Positions 1 through 11,269 of a stretch of 64,000 bases of DNA are shown piece by piece. Under the pieces are notes generated by a model. It saw only the letters and a program-made list of their open reading frames with translations, did no database searches and was not told the DNA's origin. Within the stretch, counting starts at the first letter, position 1; each line of letters starts with the position of its first letter. The translations under genes and the position numbers were made by a program. The DNA is from Forficula auricularia (Eukaryota > Arthropoda > Insecta > Dermaptera > Forficulidae). Location of the stretch: the NCBI GenBank assembly GCA_024734495.1, contig JALMQS010000225.1:2815650-2879649 (forward strand), written 5' to 3'.

Positions 1-166
1 ATTTTCTTCATTTTATATTTTTTGATTATTTTTTATGGAACAAAAAAATAGAATAGTTATATCTTATAGGTAATTATTTTGATTATTTATATCCATCGAT
101 TAAATAAATAAGCTGTTGTAAGAAAATAAGGACAATAGCTTATGTAAATAATTTTTATTTTTTGCT

Positions 167-197
167 AACGTTTCGTCAACTTTGTTGACTTCCTCAG
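167..197 (-). ncRNA. Minimal hammerhead-ribozyme-like motif
   Basis: Read on the - strand: core CTGAGGA, one A, a 6-bp stem GTCAAC/GTTGAC closed by AAA, then GAAAC and GTT. It forms the inner end of the left arm of a foldback element. The single extra base between the core and the stem recurs in nearly all copies. Confidence 0.5.
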
Positions 198-300
198 AAG
201 TTTTAAATAGGAAAATATTTTCAATCTGTGTGATGACTAAGTGTTAGCTAAGAATGAATATTGAAAAAAATGACAAATATGCAAAGAATTTGTTTGAGCC

Positions 301-331
301 CTGAGGTAGTCAACAAAGTTGACGAAACGTT
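301..331 (+). ncRNA. Minimal hammerhead-ribozyme-like motif (partner arm)
   Basis: Inverted partner of the motif at 167-197, with the same stem GTCAAC/GTTGAC and GAAACGTT. The core has decayed by one base (CTGAGGT), so this copy is probably inactive. Confidence 0.45.
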
Positions 332-395
332 CGCAAAAAATAAAAATTATTTGCATAAGGTATTGTCCTTATTTCCTTACAACAACTTATGAACT

Positions 396-1265
396 TATAA
401 GTAATATTTTTTGTACTTATATTTAGAAACAAAATAAAATATTACCTTTAATTAAGTAGGTATGTATTACGATTATAGGTATTGACTATGTGAACAGATT
501 TATTTATTTATTCAAAGTTCTTCCCCATTAGGTAGGTAATTTATTAAAATATTAAATTCTAATAAAATGAAATTCGCAGTGCATTTTAAAATTCATAAAA
601 AATTCAATTAAATTTCGAAAATGATTAAATTATAATGATATGCGTGTATAGAGAGAAAAAAATAAACATTCAGGATGAATTAATTCATTCGTTTTAATGA
701 TTTTGCAAAAAGTAACTTTTTTTGGCATAATTGTTGATTAATTGGCTGATGCTCATTCCATCCGGGCTCTACAGGTATTCGATTGAAATAAATGCAAACG
801 ACCTTGCTTACCTAAACCCGAAATTACTCCACGCCGCCGCCCTAATGAGATAAATATCAATTATAAATCAAATCTAATGGCCTTTTCACTGAATTGGTCC
901 GTTATTGAATTTAGATTTTAGATACGAATCATCGGAATTGCATTTAGTATAGAAAATTAACGAAAAATGAATTTTATAAAACTTATCAATAAAAGAAATA
1001 CCAAAGTAATACTAGAAATTCAGAGCTTTATTAAAAGGGATCTCTGACTTAAATTTTTTGAAAAATAAATAAATTAAATTAAAGTCTATATATAAATAAT
1101 ATAATCACAATACCTAAGGGTAGATAATATTTTAAATAACTAAATTTAATATTTTTTTTATAAATTTTATTTTTTAAACTTTTCTATATCTTTCTATATC
1201 TTTTCTATATCTTTCTTATACCTAACTAGGTACTTAATTTAAATTTTTTCACTTTTCAATAAATT
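396..1265. other. No gene seen; AT-rich with a small CT/AT tandem repeat
   Basis: No coding frame, RNA gene or element is recognised. A short tandem of TTTCTATATC-like units lies at about 1178-1216. Confidence 0.6.
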
Positions 1266-1272
1266 TTCATTT

Positions 1273-1379
1273 TATTTGAAAGATTATAATAGGAGAATAA
1301 GGAACTTTTCGTTGACTGATAAATAAAAAAGTCACACATAAAAACGTGTCCTTATTTTCCTATTGTAAACTTTCAAATT
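1273..1379. repeat. Short inverted repeat (foldback)
   Basis: Arms ATTTGAAAGATTATAATAGG and its imperfect inverse (1346-1379) flank a 40-base loop. The inner AATAAGGA/TCCTTATT resembles the family B arm, so it may be a decayed relative lacking the ribozyme motif. Confidence 0.55.
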
Positions 1380-2127
1380 AATACAAATAATAATTTTAAT
1401 TTTTTAAATATTTTAATTATATCTAATAAATTCCTAATTTAAAAATTTGTCTATTTAATATTCTTTTAATTTTTGAATTTATCTGGTTATCGTACAAAAA
1501 ATACATTGTTTTGAAAATGAATAGGTACATTAAAAAATTCGATTTCATTAAAAAAGTGAATCTTCATTATATTTTTGAGTATTCTTGAGTTTAAATTATT
1601 TTTAATTAGATCTGTCTATATAAAAAAGCTCTTTCATAATTTAGACCTATAAGATTGTAGAATGTTAAATAATATTTAGAATATTATGCCCAACATTAAT
1701 TTAAATTAAAAAATTGGAATATTCTTAAACAAATTTCAATTCTTTTTGCATGTTGTCATTTTGTTCTCTCTTTTTATTTTCTTTCTTTCTATTTTCTTCG
1801 TCTTCTCTGATAAAATTTCCATAAATCTTCGCGACGCATTTTATCCCCATCTCAATTGTCATCCAATAAGACATTCAATTAATAAACGATGCAGCCGGAC
1901 CTGAAGAAATTTCCTTTGATTTATATAACCGGCTAAAAGTCGACAATTGATTTCAGTTGTATCTAAAGATTTCAATTTTCCAATTATTCTTAGGGTCTTT
2001 ACCTACTTTCATTCAAAATATAATAAACCAGATTAAAATTATAATTATTTTTTTGAGAACATTTCAAGATGGTAATAAATAATCCATAGATATAATATAA
2101 AATTTGAAAAAAACTGCCAATAACTTT

Positions 2128-2252
2128 ATATATTGAAGGAAACAATAAAAGAGTGTGTCTTCTGCTGGAATTATAAATTTTAATTATAATCGTTAAAAAT
2201 AAAATTTATAATTCCTGAAGAAGACACTCTTTTATTGTCTCCTTCAATATAT
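2128..2252. mobile_element. Foldback MITE, family G copy 1
   Basis: Long near-perfect hairpin. The outer word ATATTGAAGGA and inner AATAAAAGAGTGTGT are mirrored on the right, and the AGCAGAATTTTTATATA flank recurs in all copies. Relatives are at 2651-2771 and 58803-58960. About 120 bases, no coding capacity. Confidence 0.75.
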
Positions 2253-2650
2253 AAAAATTCTGCTAACCTCTCCACAAATACTTTCAATTTAATAACTTTA
2301 TGTTTTAAAATAAAAAAATAATGAAAATAAAAATTATTTATACATTAATAATAAAATAGAGAAGAAACCACATGGAAAAATAAGATCTAAAATCCATTCT
2401 TTCAAGATGAAAGGCTTTCCGGGATACTAAGGGTCCATATGAAAAATAAATAAATAAATAAAATAGTACCTATTTTGTTAAGGGAGAATGGAGTAGGTTC
2501 TTAACATATTAAATAAAGAAAAGAAAATTTTTGAAAATTTTTTTTAGAAACTTTATCAAATTTAAAATAGTACTTATTCTAATATTTAAAAACATTAAAA
2601 TATATAACATATTTTTCCCTTAAATTGAAAATGTTAAATTGAAAGTTTTT

Positions 2651-2771
2651 GTGCCGAGGGTAGCAGAATTTTTATATATTGGAGGAAACAATAAAAGAGT
2701 GTGTAATAAATCGTTATAAATAAAATTTATAATTCCAGCAGAAGACACACTCTTTTATTTCCTCCTTCAAT
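2651..2771. mobile_element. Foldback MITE, family G copy 2
   Basis: Same ends as copy 1, but the left arm lost about 30 bases after GAGTGTG, so the hairpin is asymmetric. It lies only 400 bases from copy 1. Confidence 0.7.
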
Positions 2772-3049
2772 AAAAATGTTAATAATTTATTACCTAAGTT
2801 CTTCAAAAAGCTAATTAAATTTTTTATAAATCAATTTTTCAATGAAAATACAAATGCTAACTTTTTTATTTCTCTAATTCTTATCCCAATTTTTGTCTAA
2901 AACAATAGAATGTGACCCGATTAAATTATCGAAAGCAGTATCCATATTTAATCACGATTATGAGCTAAGCGGGATAGAAAGTAGGTCGTTAAAATTGCGA
3001 AAATCTTGGTTATTTGCTTAACCGCCCCTTTTAAATATTTGAATCAGGA

Positions 3050-3480
3050 GTGAAAGTACCTACCGGCCCTAAGTGGTTCATTAGGGGTGGGTTTAATGGG
3101 TTGTAATTTAGATAAACCTGAGCGCAACACTTTCACTAGTAAATCCCAAACACTGCCCGGTGGTTGTTTTTGCCTAGACGTCGGACGGCTAGATTGTTTT
3201 TGTTGGGCTGGCAGGGAGGGAGGCCGCCGCAGCCATATTGCCTCCTCGGCCATGATTGTTTTGACGGACGGGAGGGGCGGTGCACTTACCCCCACCCTAC
3301 CGAACCCCGCCCCTTGAGCCCTTATAAGTCGCACCGCTCCTCCTCCACCCTAAGCCAATCCCCGCCTCATCTCTTGTGCTGCAATCTATCCACCAACGCA
3401 CAAACTTCATACCCATCACATTTCACTTCTGTATTTTGTACCAATTTTGAATTTCACCAAAAAATATATTTGGAAAAAAA
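3050..3480 (+). promoter_or_regulatory. GC-rich island, candidate promoter or Hox regulatory element
   Basis: Sharp rise in GC within AT-rich DNA. It has a GC box-like CCCCGCCCC (3305-3313), a TATAAG (3323-3328) about 25-30 bases before a possible start, a CCAAT word shortly after, and two GCCAT words near 3230-3255 matching the Pho/YY1 core. Open frames here are low-complexity and not convincing as genes. Promoter function is inferred. Confidence 0.3.
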
Positions 3481-3599
3481 TTAGTCGAAAAAATTACTTT
3501 TTCTACGTCGAATGAATTGTAAAAAGAATAAAATTTCTCATATAATTTCCACCCCCATAAATTCTAAAGATATATAAATGTCTGATAATATTAATTATA

Positions 3600-3710
3600 C
3601 CCTAGTAGTACAATGTTTCAAACAATTTAGTAACTATATAGATTCTCGAAAACTATATAGGCACTATATAGTTACTATATAATTTGAAACATTGTGCCAC
3701 TGGTTCATGT
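3600..3710. mobile_element. Palindromic MITE, CCCTAGTAG family copy 1
   Basis: Ends CCCTAGTAGTACAATGTTTC and its inverse enclose ACTATATAG repeats, so the whole element folds on itself. A better copy lies at 20914-21056. Confidence 0.7.
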
Positions 3711-3738
3711 CCATTTTAATAAGAAATAAAAGATTCCC

Positions 3739-4022
3739 TTGTTTTGGACTATTTTTTTCTATTAACGTTAAATATTCATTTTAGTACGACGTTTTGTCCT
3801 TTTTCAGGACTTTTATAAGTACTTAATTAGTTAAAAAATTAACCGTTGATAAAATAGTGAGACCATCGAGACAATAAATAGTTTATTCATAATATTCATC
3901 CCATAATAAGTTAACAACCAATTTTCAAAAAACAATCTTAAATCATAGAAAAAATTCTGAAAAAGGACAAAACGTCGTACGAAAATTGATATTTAACATT
4001 AATAAAAAAATTGTCCTAAAAC
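3739..4022. mobile_element. Foldback element with decayed hammerhead-like motifs
   Basis: Arms (3739-3807 and 3957-4022) are inverse copies carrying GACGTTTTGTCC and GGACAAAACGTC. The inner motif CTGA-AAAAGGAC-AAAACGTC keeps the ends of the hammerhead-like core but has lost the internal stem and the GAAA start, so it is a dead relative. Confidence 0.6.
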
Positions 4023-4496
4023 CCGTGAATTTTTTATTTATTGATTATAGTTTTTATTAGATATATTTAGTTAAAAAAAATGTTCATATTATGTCTATTT
4101 TTAAATTAATTTTATATCGTTAATATTTAAAAATTAAAGTAATTATTAACCGTCTTTTCAAATAATAATGAATATGATTAAATAGATAAATATTTGATAT
4201 AAGCTTACAGTAGATAAAAATATTTAATTCATAAAATTATCGCAAAGACGGTTTAAAATTTGATTCTAATAAATTTATTTATAAAAGACTTTTTGATTAA
4301 AAATATAGGACCCTGAAAATGTAAAGAGTTTGAGTTATCTACTATTTTTAATAGATAAACCCATGTCAATCATGATTCAGGTATATAAGAAAATGATATT
4401 CTTTATAAACTTTCTCTTTTAGTAATTTTGTGAAAAAAATAATTACACAAATCGACTGAATATATAGATTTAAAAAAGGAGACAAAATCAGTACAC

Positions 4497-4720
4497 ACAG
4501 TAAGGGGGATCTCAGATTTCTGACAAAATGTGACAGTGTGGGCCAGGGATCTTAAAAATTGTGATGTCACAAAAGTAAAATTAAAATTTTTCAAAAATTA
4601 TAGGGTACAAATGTGATATTGTGACCTCACAATACAGGGGGGCTCACTGAATATGTGACAGAATGTGACACAGGGGGAGTGGGATCTAAAAATCTTGAAA
4701 TTCGTGTGACGTAATTAATT
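4497..4720. mobile_element. TIR element related to 6661-6897, degraded
   Basis: Contains AATTGTGATGTCACAAAAGT, GTGACAGAATGTGACACAGG and ends TGTGACGTAATT, as in the fuller copy at 6661-6897. The left end is eroded. Confidence 0.6.
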
Positions 4721-5012
4721 TATCTATTTTTAAATTACTTTTATTTTAAAGTAATTATTAATCGTCTTTTCAAATAATAATGAATATGATTAAATCGTAG
4801 ATAAATATTTGATATAACCTTACAGTAGATAAAAATATTTAATTTATAAAATTATCGCAAGGACGGTTTAAAATGTGGTTCTAATAAATTTATTTATAAG
4901 ACTTTTTGATTAAAAATATAGGACCCTGAAAATATAAAGAGTTTGAGTTATCTACTATTTTTAATAGATAAAACCATGTCACTCATGAATCAGGATTAAA
5001 AGAAAATGATAT

Positions 5013-5222
5013 TAATCGAATGTTTGTTGATGAAAAAGATATGTATCGCGAGACTACTGCGGATTACGCTATTGGATTCTGCGGAGTCTCTCTTTGGTCC
5101 GGACTTCGCAGACTCCAATAGCGTAATCCGTAGTAGTAAATATCTTTTTCAAATAAGCGCGGTCAAAATAATTCTCGTTGACGTATCAATTATTCTTTGA
5201 TATATTAATGAGAAAAATTATA
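5013..5222. mobile_element. 210-bp hairpin insertion with 15-bp target duplication
   Basis: Absent from the matching place in the first duplication unit. Flanked by AAAAGAAAATGATAT (4998-5012) and AAAAGAAAATAATAT (5223-5237), a target duplication with one difference. The core 5030-5150 is a strong hairpin with arms around GCGGATTACGCTATTGG and a much higher GC content than its surroundings. Confidence 0.7.
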
Positions 5223-5339
5223 AAAAGAAAATAATATTCTTTATAAACTTTCTGTTTTAGTAATTTTGTGAAAAAAATAGCCACACAAATCGACTGAACA
5301 TATATAGATTTAAAAAAAAGGAGACAAATTCACGAAATC

Positions 5340-6110
5340 CCCTCATAAGCGTAATTATTGTTTTTACTGAGAACATGCTAAAATGAGTTAATTTCACAAG
5401 AAAAAACTCATTTGGGTAATAAATTTTAATATTTTCTTCTGAACTCATAAAAAATATTTGAATGATTCAGTGTGAGTATATACTATTGATCCCCGCCCTA
5501 AATGATAAATCCGTTCCACTTGTAATGTATTTCAGTTCCAATTAAGTTATCTGTTATCTCTTGAAGTTAATTAACATTTTAATTGTTCTTAATTTTTCAT
5601 TTTGCAAGCTGCCTTTTAATTGCTCCCTTAATCGTAGACTTGTAAGGAACTTGTGGCCCGTGAACAGTACCTGCTGGCCATTAGCAAGTTTGTATCCCAA
5701 CTCGTAATTATATTAGTTAATGTTTCAATCGATTTAACTTTCTGCCCCTAATAATTATCTTGCTAAAGATTCAATTATTTTTCTTTACTCTTAAGAGTTT
5801 TATAGAGTATTTTTAATTTTTATTACTACTTATTGTAATTTTAATCATTATTGAGTATACAGTCCTAAGACTGGTTTGACGCCACCACCCATCCCTACTC
5901 AGCTCTGTCCCATGTCAACACTTTGACCTCTCTAAATATCTCTCATCCCTTATCTCTATTTATTTATTTGAAATATTCTAATCTGGCCCTTCCCCTTCTC
6001 CTTTTCTTTCCCCCCCCCTCCTCCAAGATATCCCTAAGCAATCCCCCGTGTCTCACTGTGTTCCCCATCATTTGGCCTCTTCTCGTACTCAATTATAAAA
6101 AAATATATAA
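5340..6110. other. No gene seen
   Basis: Mostly unique AT-rich sequence with a C/T-rich patch at 5880-6070. Nothing coding or structured was recognised. Confidence 0.55.
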
Positions 6111-6121
6111 AAAAATAAAAA

Positions 6122-6402
6122 AATACAAATCTTTTAAAAAATAATCTTAGGAACTTTTATTAATCCAAATGTTTCGGAAGAAATTCTCCCTTTATCAATG
6201 GAAATTTTTTTAAATTGAAAAAAATAAAATATAAAAAAATTGCTTTCTCTAATGATTAGCAATCAACGCTAGATTAGAGAAAGCAACTTTTTCTTTTTGT
6301 CAATTTAAGAAAATTTCCATTGATAAAGGGAGAATTTCTTCCGAAACGTTTGGATTAATAAACATTCCTAAGATCTTTTTTTAGAAGATTTGTATTTTTT
6401 TA
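6122..6402. mobile_element. Foldback element, family C copy 1, hammerhead-like motif in each arm
   Basis: Arms share AATACAAATCTT, TTAATCCAAA and GGGAGAATTTCTTCC. The right-arm motif (6320-6350) reads TTGATAA, hairpin GGGAGAA/TTCTTCC, then GAAACGTT: an intact stem with two core changes. The second copy is at 15600-15850. Confidence 0.7.
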
Positions 6403-6660
6403 TTATTTAAAACAAACAATAAATAGTTTTTTATTTAATAAAATATATATTTTTATCACTTATTTTTCGATTTTTATTAAATAACACAAAAAGATTTAAA
6501 ACTAGATTTAAATAACAGTTAGGTATTTGTACTATGTGAGTTTATGATTTACACTTCATACATAATCTCCAAAAAGCCCATGTCAATGCTGCTCATTTCA
6601 ATCCATAATACAAAATTAATGTCCGAAACCTCGTGAATTTATTATAATAATTTTATAATA

Positions 6661-6897
6661 TGGGGCCGTACATAAATTGCGTCACACAGGGCATCTCAGA
6701 TTTGTGACAGGGGGGGGGGGGGGCTTAAAAATTGTGATGTCACAAAAGTCAAATTAAAAAATCTAAAATATTATAGTGTATAAAAGTGATACTGAGACGT
6801 CACAATACCCACTGGTCAATGAAAATGTGACAGAATGTGACACAGGGGGAGAGGCGGTCTAAAAATTTGAATTCGTGTGACGTAATTTATGGACAGC
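6661..6897. mobile_element. Non-autonomous TIR DNA transposon
   Basis: Terminal inverted repeats: GGGCCGTACATAAATTGCGT at the left, and the inverse of GTGACGTAATTTATGGACAG at the right. About 235 bases, no coding frame, with an internal run of G. The superfamily is not assigned. Confidence 0.65.
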
Positions 6898-7079
6898 TTC
6901 TATTAAAATAAAAATAAAAATAAGTTAAAAGAGTATACTTTCGTTGGAATTTCTCGAAAAAAATTATTTTCCAAGCCTCTCTTCTAAGGAAAGATGATAC
7001 AAAGCGGGGACCCTTGTCAACTTTAAGTTATTTTTTTAGATAAAATACAATCTCAAAAAAATAAAAACAATCAAGTGTT

Positions 7080-7690
7080 ATATTGTAATTTTTCTAATTG
7101 TATCCATCACATCCTCCCCTTCCATTCCCTCTTTTCTACCGACACCCATCGTGTAATTCAATGTGCACTTTGTGTAATTGATATTGGGAAAAGACACAAA
7201 GTCCATTGATCATTGGACTAGAGGTATTAATTAGCGAAATAAGCGAAATCAATTACTCTTCCGAATCTCTCCTCTCTCTCTATTTCTGTCCCATTCTATG
7301 TTCAACATCGGGGGTGGATATGTTGGCAGTATACGCGGTATATGCAAAATTTTTGCATCGAACACCAACTATGCTGATTACAGGCAATTAATCACTCGGT
7401 TAGGTCCCTGTCGACATTCAGGTCTCTCATAATATCCAGTGAAATTGAAATCGCACACAGGGGTCGGGAAAGAAGGGGGGATGAGGGAGGGGCATTTTAA
7501 ATGTCCAAACATTCGGAAAGAGGAAAAAGGGCCGAAGGGCATGCGCTGATTGGAACAGGCAGGGCGGTTGCGGATAAATCCGAGTCCATCAGGAACATCT
7601 ATGATCCCCAAGCTATGTGTCCTCTGCCAATAGATATTAGCTACTTGTTGACACAACAATCACCGCCCGACTCCAATTGACAAACACTAA
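7080..7690. promoter_or_regulatory. Repeat-free island, possible regulatory DNA
   Basis: Unique, less AT-rich sequence with purine-rich runs and no convincing coding frame (the short frames here lack any recognisable domain). Such islands in a Hox region are commonly enhancers; this is inference only. Confidence 0.25.
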
Positions 7691-7699
7691 ATTAATGCT

Positions 7700-8600
7700 C
7701 AATCAATCCATTCTACTAAATACCTACATTACTATTTACATTATACCTAATATTCTGAAATATTTTCCTAAAAAAAACTGCCTATTCTTTTATTAATTGA
7801 TTATACAGAATTATAAATAGAATACGATTGAAGTACTTTTTGGAGAGGGACTGAAAAGTAAATTTAAGTGAGTTCGAGACAGTTGATCTTTGAAAGAAAA
7901 ATTGTATTTCTGAAGAGTGACAGCTTCTGCCTACTTAAAAAAATTGTTAATAATGAGGTTAATTTCGAATAAAAATCTTTGTTTTGATAGGTAATATTAA
8001 TAAAAATAATATTGAGATAAATTTTTTCTCATTATAAAAACATTCATTTATCACAAAAACGATTTCAAGAAATAGAGTTGGAATTCTACATTAGTGCTTT
8101 TCTAATATTCTTTTGGCTGCAAATAACTTTTTATTTTTACATTTATTAATAAAAATTAATAATAATAATTAACTAGACTGTCAAATCTATTGAAAAATGT
8201 ATCTTTCGATTCACAAAAGTTGAATTATTGATCTATGTAAATTTGTTGAAAATATGGTATAATTTGTATATAAGTTATAGCCCTTTTAAATGCTCCGTTC
8301 TGGCACCAAAACAAAACCATAATTAAATATTTCAATTCAAAGAAAAATGATATCAATATTTCTAAAATTGGAATGACGTTTCAAATCATCGTAATTAATA
8401 CATTCACATGTAGAAGAAATAAAATTATAAGATTATTTATTATAAGAAAAATGGTATATATTTAAATAAAATTTTCCCAAGTTTAGAAATAATTATATAT
8501 TAAATTATTTATGAGTAATTTGACTTTACAAAGAGTACATACTTTCACTGGGATCAATTCAGAACTAATTCCAAATTGAGAATAAAGAAGAACTTCACTG
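7700..8600. other. No gene seen; AT-rich
   Basis: Low-complexity A/T sequence. No feature until the hammerhead-like motif at 8609. Confidence 0.6.
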
Positions 8601-8608
8601 AACTTTCC

Positions 8609-8641
8609 CTGATGAAGGAGTGAATAAACTACCGAAACGTC
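8609..8641 (+). ncRNA. Hammerhead-ribozyme-like motif, best core
   Basis: Perfect CTGATGA core, one A, a stem GG-AGT/ACT-A-CC with a single bulge and a GAATAA loop, then GAAAC and the cleavage-site triplet GTC. Flanking CC and GG could begin helix I. It is solitary: no inverted partner is seen nearby. The minus-strand frame spanning it has no recognisable domain. Confidence 0.55.
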
Positions 8642-8714
8642 GGTTAATGAATAAAGTGACAGTATTAAATTATCTTCTTTTTTTGAATTTTGCACAGCCT
8701 CATCAATATCCACT

Positions 8715-9240
8715 CATTAAAGAAGAACGTTTCAAATTTGTCACCATAAGACAGTCTTTTAAATATTTCTTTGTTTAATTTTCAAAGAAATTTATTTTAT
8801 TAGTAGTAAAAAATATATCATCGTAATAGAATTTTAAAATAAAATAATTTAAATAAAACAGTTATATTATTTTGTATATTAGAAATAATATTTATTGAAT
8901 TATTTATAGGAAAAAAACAGTTAGATTAAAAAATTATTTATAAATAAAGTAATTGGCAACTATCATATATTTTTTTACGTTAATAACATTGTGAATATCT
9001 TTATTGATCGTTTTACTTGTTTAATTTTGATTTATTTTTTGTATAAACATATTAACTGATAAATATAATAAATTGTAGAAAAGTTGATTTTGTTAAATAG
9101 CCTTTTATTTTAATTAAAGAAATAAATATCTAGTTATTCGTTCAAAGTTAGTTCAAAAACATTCCCACTGGTAGAACAACAAGTGTTTACTAAAAATCGA
9201 TTTCTTTGCTGCATTTTATGACAATCGCTTTAAAACCTTC
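8715..9240. other. No gene seen; AT-rich
   Basis: Nothing coding or structured was recognised. Confidence 0.6.
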
Positions 9241-9509
9241 CCTCCCTAAATGATTGGACCCTTTCTTTTTTCTTTCTATAATTTATTAGGTTTTATTTCC
9301 CTAAATCCACATGTGTACAAAGCCCCGGGGATCTACGCAACCTATTTGACACCCCTGTCAACCTAAAATCTAACTTCCAGGCGCTTTCAGTGATAGTTCA
9401 GCGTTTCGCTACGTGGTGCGCTAGTAGTATCAAAGAGAGGAAAATATAAAAATCTATTGATTTATATTTTGAAAACGAGAACGAATTCATCTCGAAGACC
9501 ATTAATTAA

Positions 9510-9558
9510 ATGAAACCGTTGAAGTTTTTTCTACTGGCCAGCTTTATCATCGCGGAGG
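9510..9558 (+). CDS. Possible first coding exon with signal peptide, gene unknown
   Basis: An ATG directly preceded by an in-frame TAA begins MKPLKFFLLASFIIAEG: a basic N-terminus and an uninterrupted hydrophobic core, the shape of a signal peptide. Codon 17 is interrupted by GTAATT, an acceptable splice donor, and the unspliced frame stops four codons later. Upstream (about 9375-9509) is a locally GC-richer leader containing TCAGT initiator-like words. No matching downstream exon was found, so this could be the first exon of a secreted-protein gene lying within or across the Antp upstream region, or chance. Function unknown. Confidence 0.3.
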
Positions 9559-10090
9559 GTAATTATTTTAAGTGAAACGGTGGGTATTTGGTAGATTTAT
9601 GTGGTTTGCGGACAAGATAACAGCCGCAACATGCAAGTACCCGTTGGTGGTTTCCTCCCACTTCCTTGATTAAATTAAACGTCCGGGATGCTATCGTGAG
9701 TTGCTCTCTGCTATCTGCCATCTACACCTATTCCTGCTTGTGATCCTGGGCCATTGAATCCTGAACAAATTTCACTCGACTCACCTTTTTAGCTGCGCGC
9801 ACCAAGGTTTCCCGAAAACTAACCTCCGGGACGCCAGGAGTGTTTTCAGGGCGGAAGAGAAAGTTTTCGCCTGGCCAAAATTTCTCTTTTTTAAACAAAT
9901 TCTGCATTGACGCAATTTTCAATATAATAGTAAAATGACCTTTGAAATGGAGCATCTCTTTGTATAAATATTTCACGGCTATCATCCCAAAACACGGAAG
10001 CCCCTTCTTTCTCTCCGCTGTCTTTAGGTCGACTTTCACTTTACTTACAATGACAACCTGGGTCAAAAATTTTCTATTCGTTACCTAATT
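9559..10090. promoter_or_regulatory. Repeat-free island following the candidate exon
   Basis: Unique and relatively GC-rich. A 112-codon minus-strand frame is present but shows no domain and no exon signals. It may be the intron or regulatory DNA of whatever is transcribed at 9.4 kb. Confidence 0.25.
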
Positions 10091-10273
10091 CTTTAGAAAA
10101 TTTTAAAATCATTCTTTTATGGAATGCTCTCTATTCAACATTCATTTAATATGGAAATGTTTTAGTTAAAGATATTTTCAAAAAAAAAAACAACATGTTA
10201 GTTTTACACTAATTCTTCTAAAACCTTTTATACCTTAAAGATAAGAGTAAATAAATATTATATATAATATTCA

Positions 10274-10510
10274 TTTACTATGAGTTAAGGATTCTTTTGG
10301 TCACTTGTTTCACATTAAAATTAAAAAATAAAAAGATGTAAATTTTTTCAATATATATATTTCGGGCCATCAACCCGATCAATAAGTTATTTTCTGTACT
10401 TTCTGAAGATGGGTTGATAGCCCGAAATATAATTGAAAAAATTTACATCTTTTAATTTTTTTAATTTTAATGTGAAACAAGTGACCAAGAATCCTTAACT
10501 CATAGTAAAT
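10274..10510. mobile_element. Foldback element, family D, with hammerhead-like motif
   Basis: Long arms (TACTATGAGTTAAGGATTC and its inverse; CACTTGTTTCACATTAAAAT and its inverse). At the inner end of the right arm (10403-10431): CTGAAGA, T, stem GGG/CCC, GAAA, then ATATA in place of CGTH. The left arm keeps the stem side but lost the CTGA core. Confidence 0.75.
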
Positions 10511-10730
10511 TCACGAAATCCTTTTATAAAATCTATTTCAAGATTTTTGTACCATTATTTCTATTCCAAAATTTTTACATTAATAAATAAATAAATACCC
10601 CTAATATTATTTCTTAATTCATTTTTTTTTTTTTTTTTTTTTTTCGAACAAAAATTTTGGACCACTCATCAAAAATATTTTTAAAATCGTTTCTGTTATG
10701 AATTTTATTTATATATAGGTATGTCTATCA

Positions 10731-10970
10731 GTGGCGAGCGGTTCATTGATGCTGTGGATGCTGCGCAACCCTAAAATTTTAAAACGACAAGAGTATTTTC
10801 ATACCGTGTTATAAAAAATCAAATTTGAAATTTGAAAAATACTGAAAATTTTTGCGTTTATCGATGAATTTTACAAAAAATAATAAAATAACATTTTAAA
10901 AAGGTTTAAATTTTTTGGAGAGCTTCCCCTGGTTGAAATGTCACCACCCGCCATTGAAATATATTTATTT
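10731..10970. mobile_element. hAT-like non-autonomous element (short form)
   Basis: Ends CAGTGGCGAGCGG and the inverse of CCACCCGCCATTG. The left end continues TGATGCTGTGGATGCTGCGC, matching the inverted right end of the element at 52852-53691. No clear target duplication. Confidence 0.6.
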
Positions 10971-11109
10971 ATATATTATATTTAAATAAAATAGACTTTG
11001 ACTTTTATTTTTTGATTTTTTTGAGGTTTTTTTTTATTAAGTTTTTTAAACGAAATCTATTTTTTACCTTAAAAAAATTCTAAAGAATAGAAAAAAAAAT
11101 ACTTTCCAT

Positions 11110-11180
11110 TTTATTCACATAAAATAAATAAATAGAATAATTTAAGACAATTAACATTATTTATTGGATAAATTTACTAA
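11110..11180. repeat. Fragment shared with 21650-21720
   Basis: CACATAAAATAA...GACAATTAACATTATTTATT recurs at 21652-21715, where it leads into a hammerhead-like motif. Here the motif is absent. Confidence 0.6.
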
Positions 11181-11269
11181 ATTAATTTCATGCATTTTAT
11201 AAAAAACAATTTTAATTATGGATTTATAATATAATTGCTAAAATATATCTTATACCTACATATAGAAAA

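Larger units (their letters stand above)
70..395. mobile_element. Foldback element, family B copy 1, with head-to-head hammerhead-like motifs
   Basis: Arms of about 90 bases (111-201 and 300-389) are inverted copies containing AAATAAGGACAAT/ATTGTCCTTATTT and ending inward in the hammerhead-like motif. A second copy is at 58490-58790, sharing even the flank TCCATCGATTAAAT at 92-105. No protein is encoded. Confidence 0.75.
4132..5338. repeat. Tandem duplication (about 365-bp unit) interrupted by two insertions
   Basis: 4132-4497 and 4742-5338 share sequence throughout, for example CCGTCTTTTCAAATAATAA and ATAGGACCCTGAAAAT, at roughly 95 percent by eye. A TIR element copy separates the units and a 210-bp insertion interrupts the second unit. 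Confidence 0.75.

Noticed and set aside
9400..9425. AGCGTTTCGCTACGTGG as a motif copy
   Set aside because: No core sequence within range; more likely leader of the candidate exon.
9728..10066. 112-codon minus-strand frame
   Set aside because: No recognisable domain or exon signals; lies in unique non-coding sequence.
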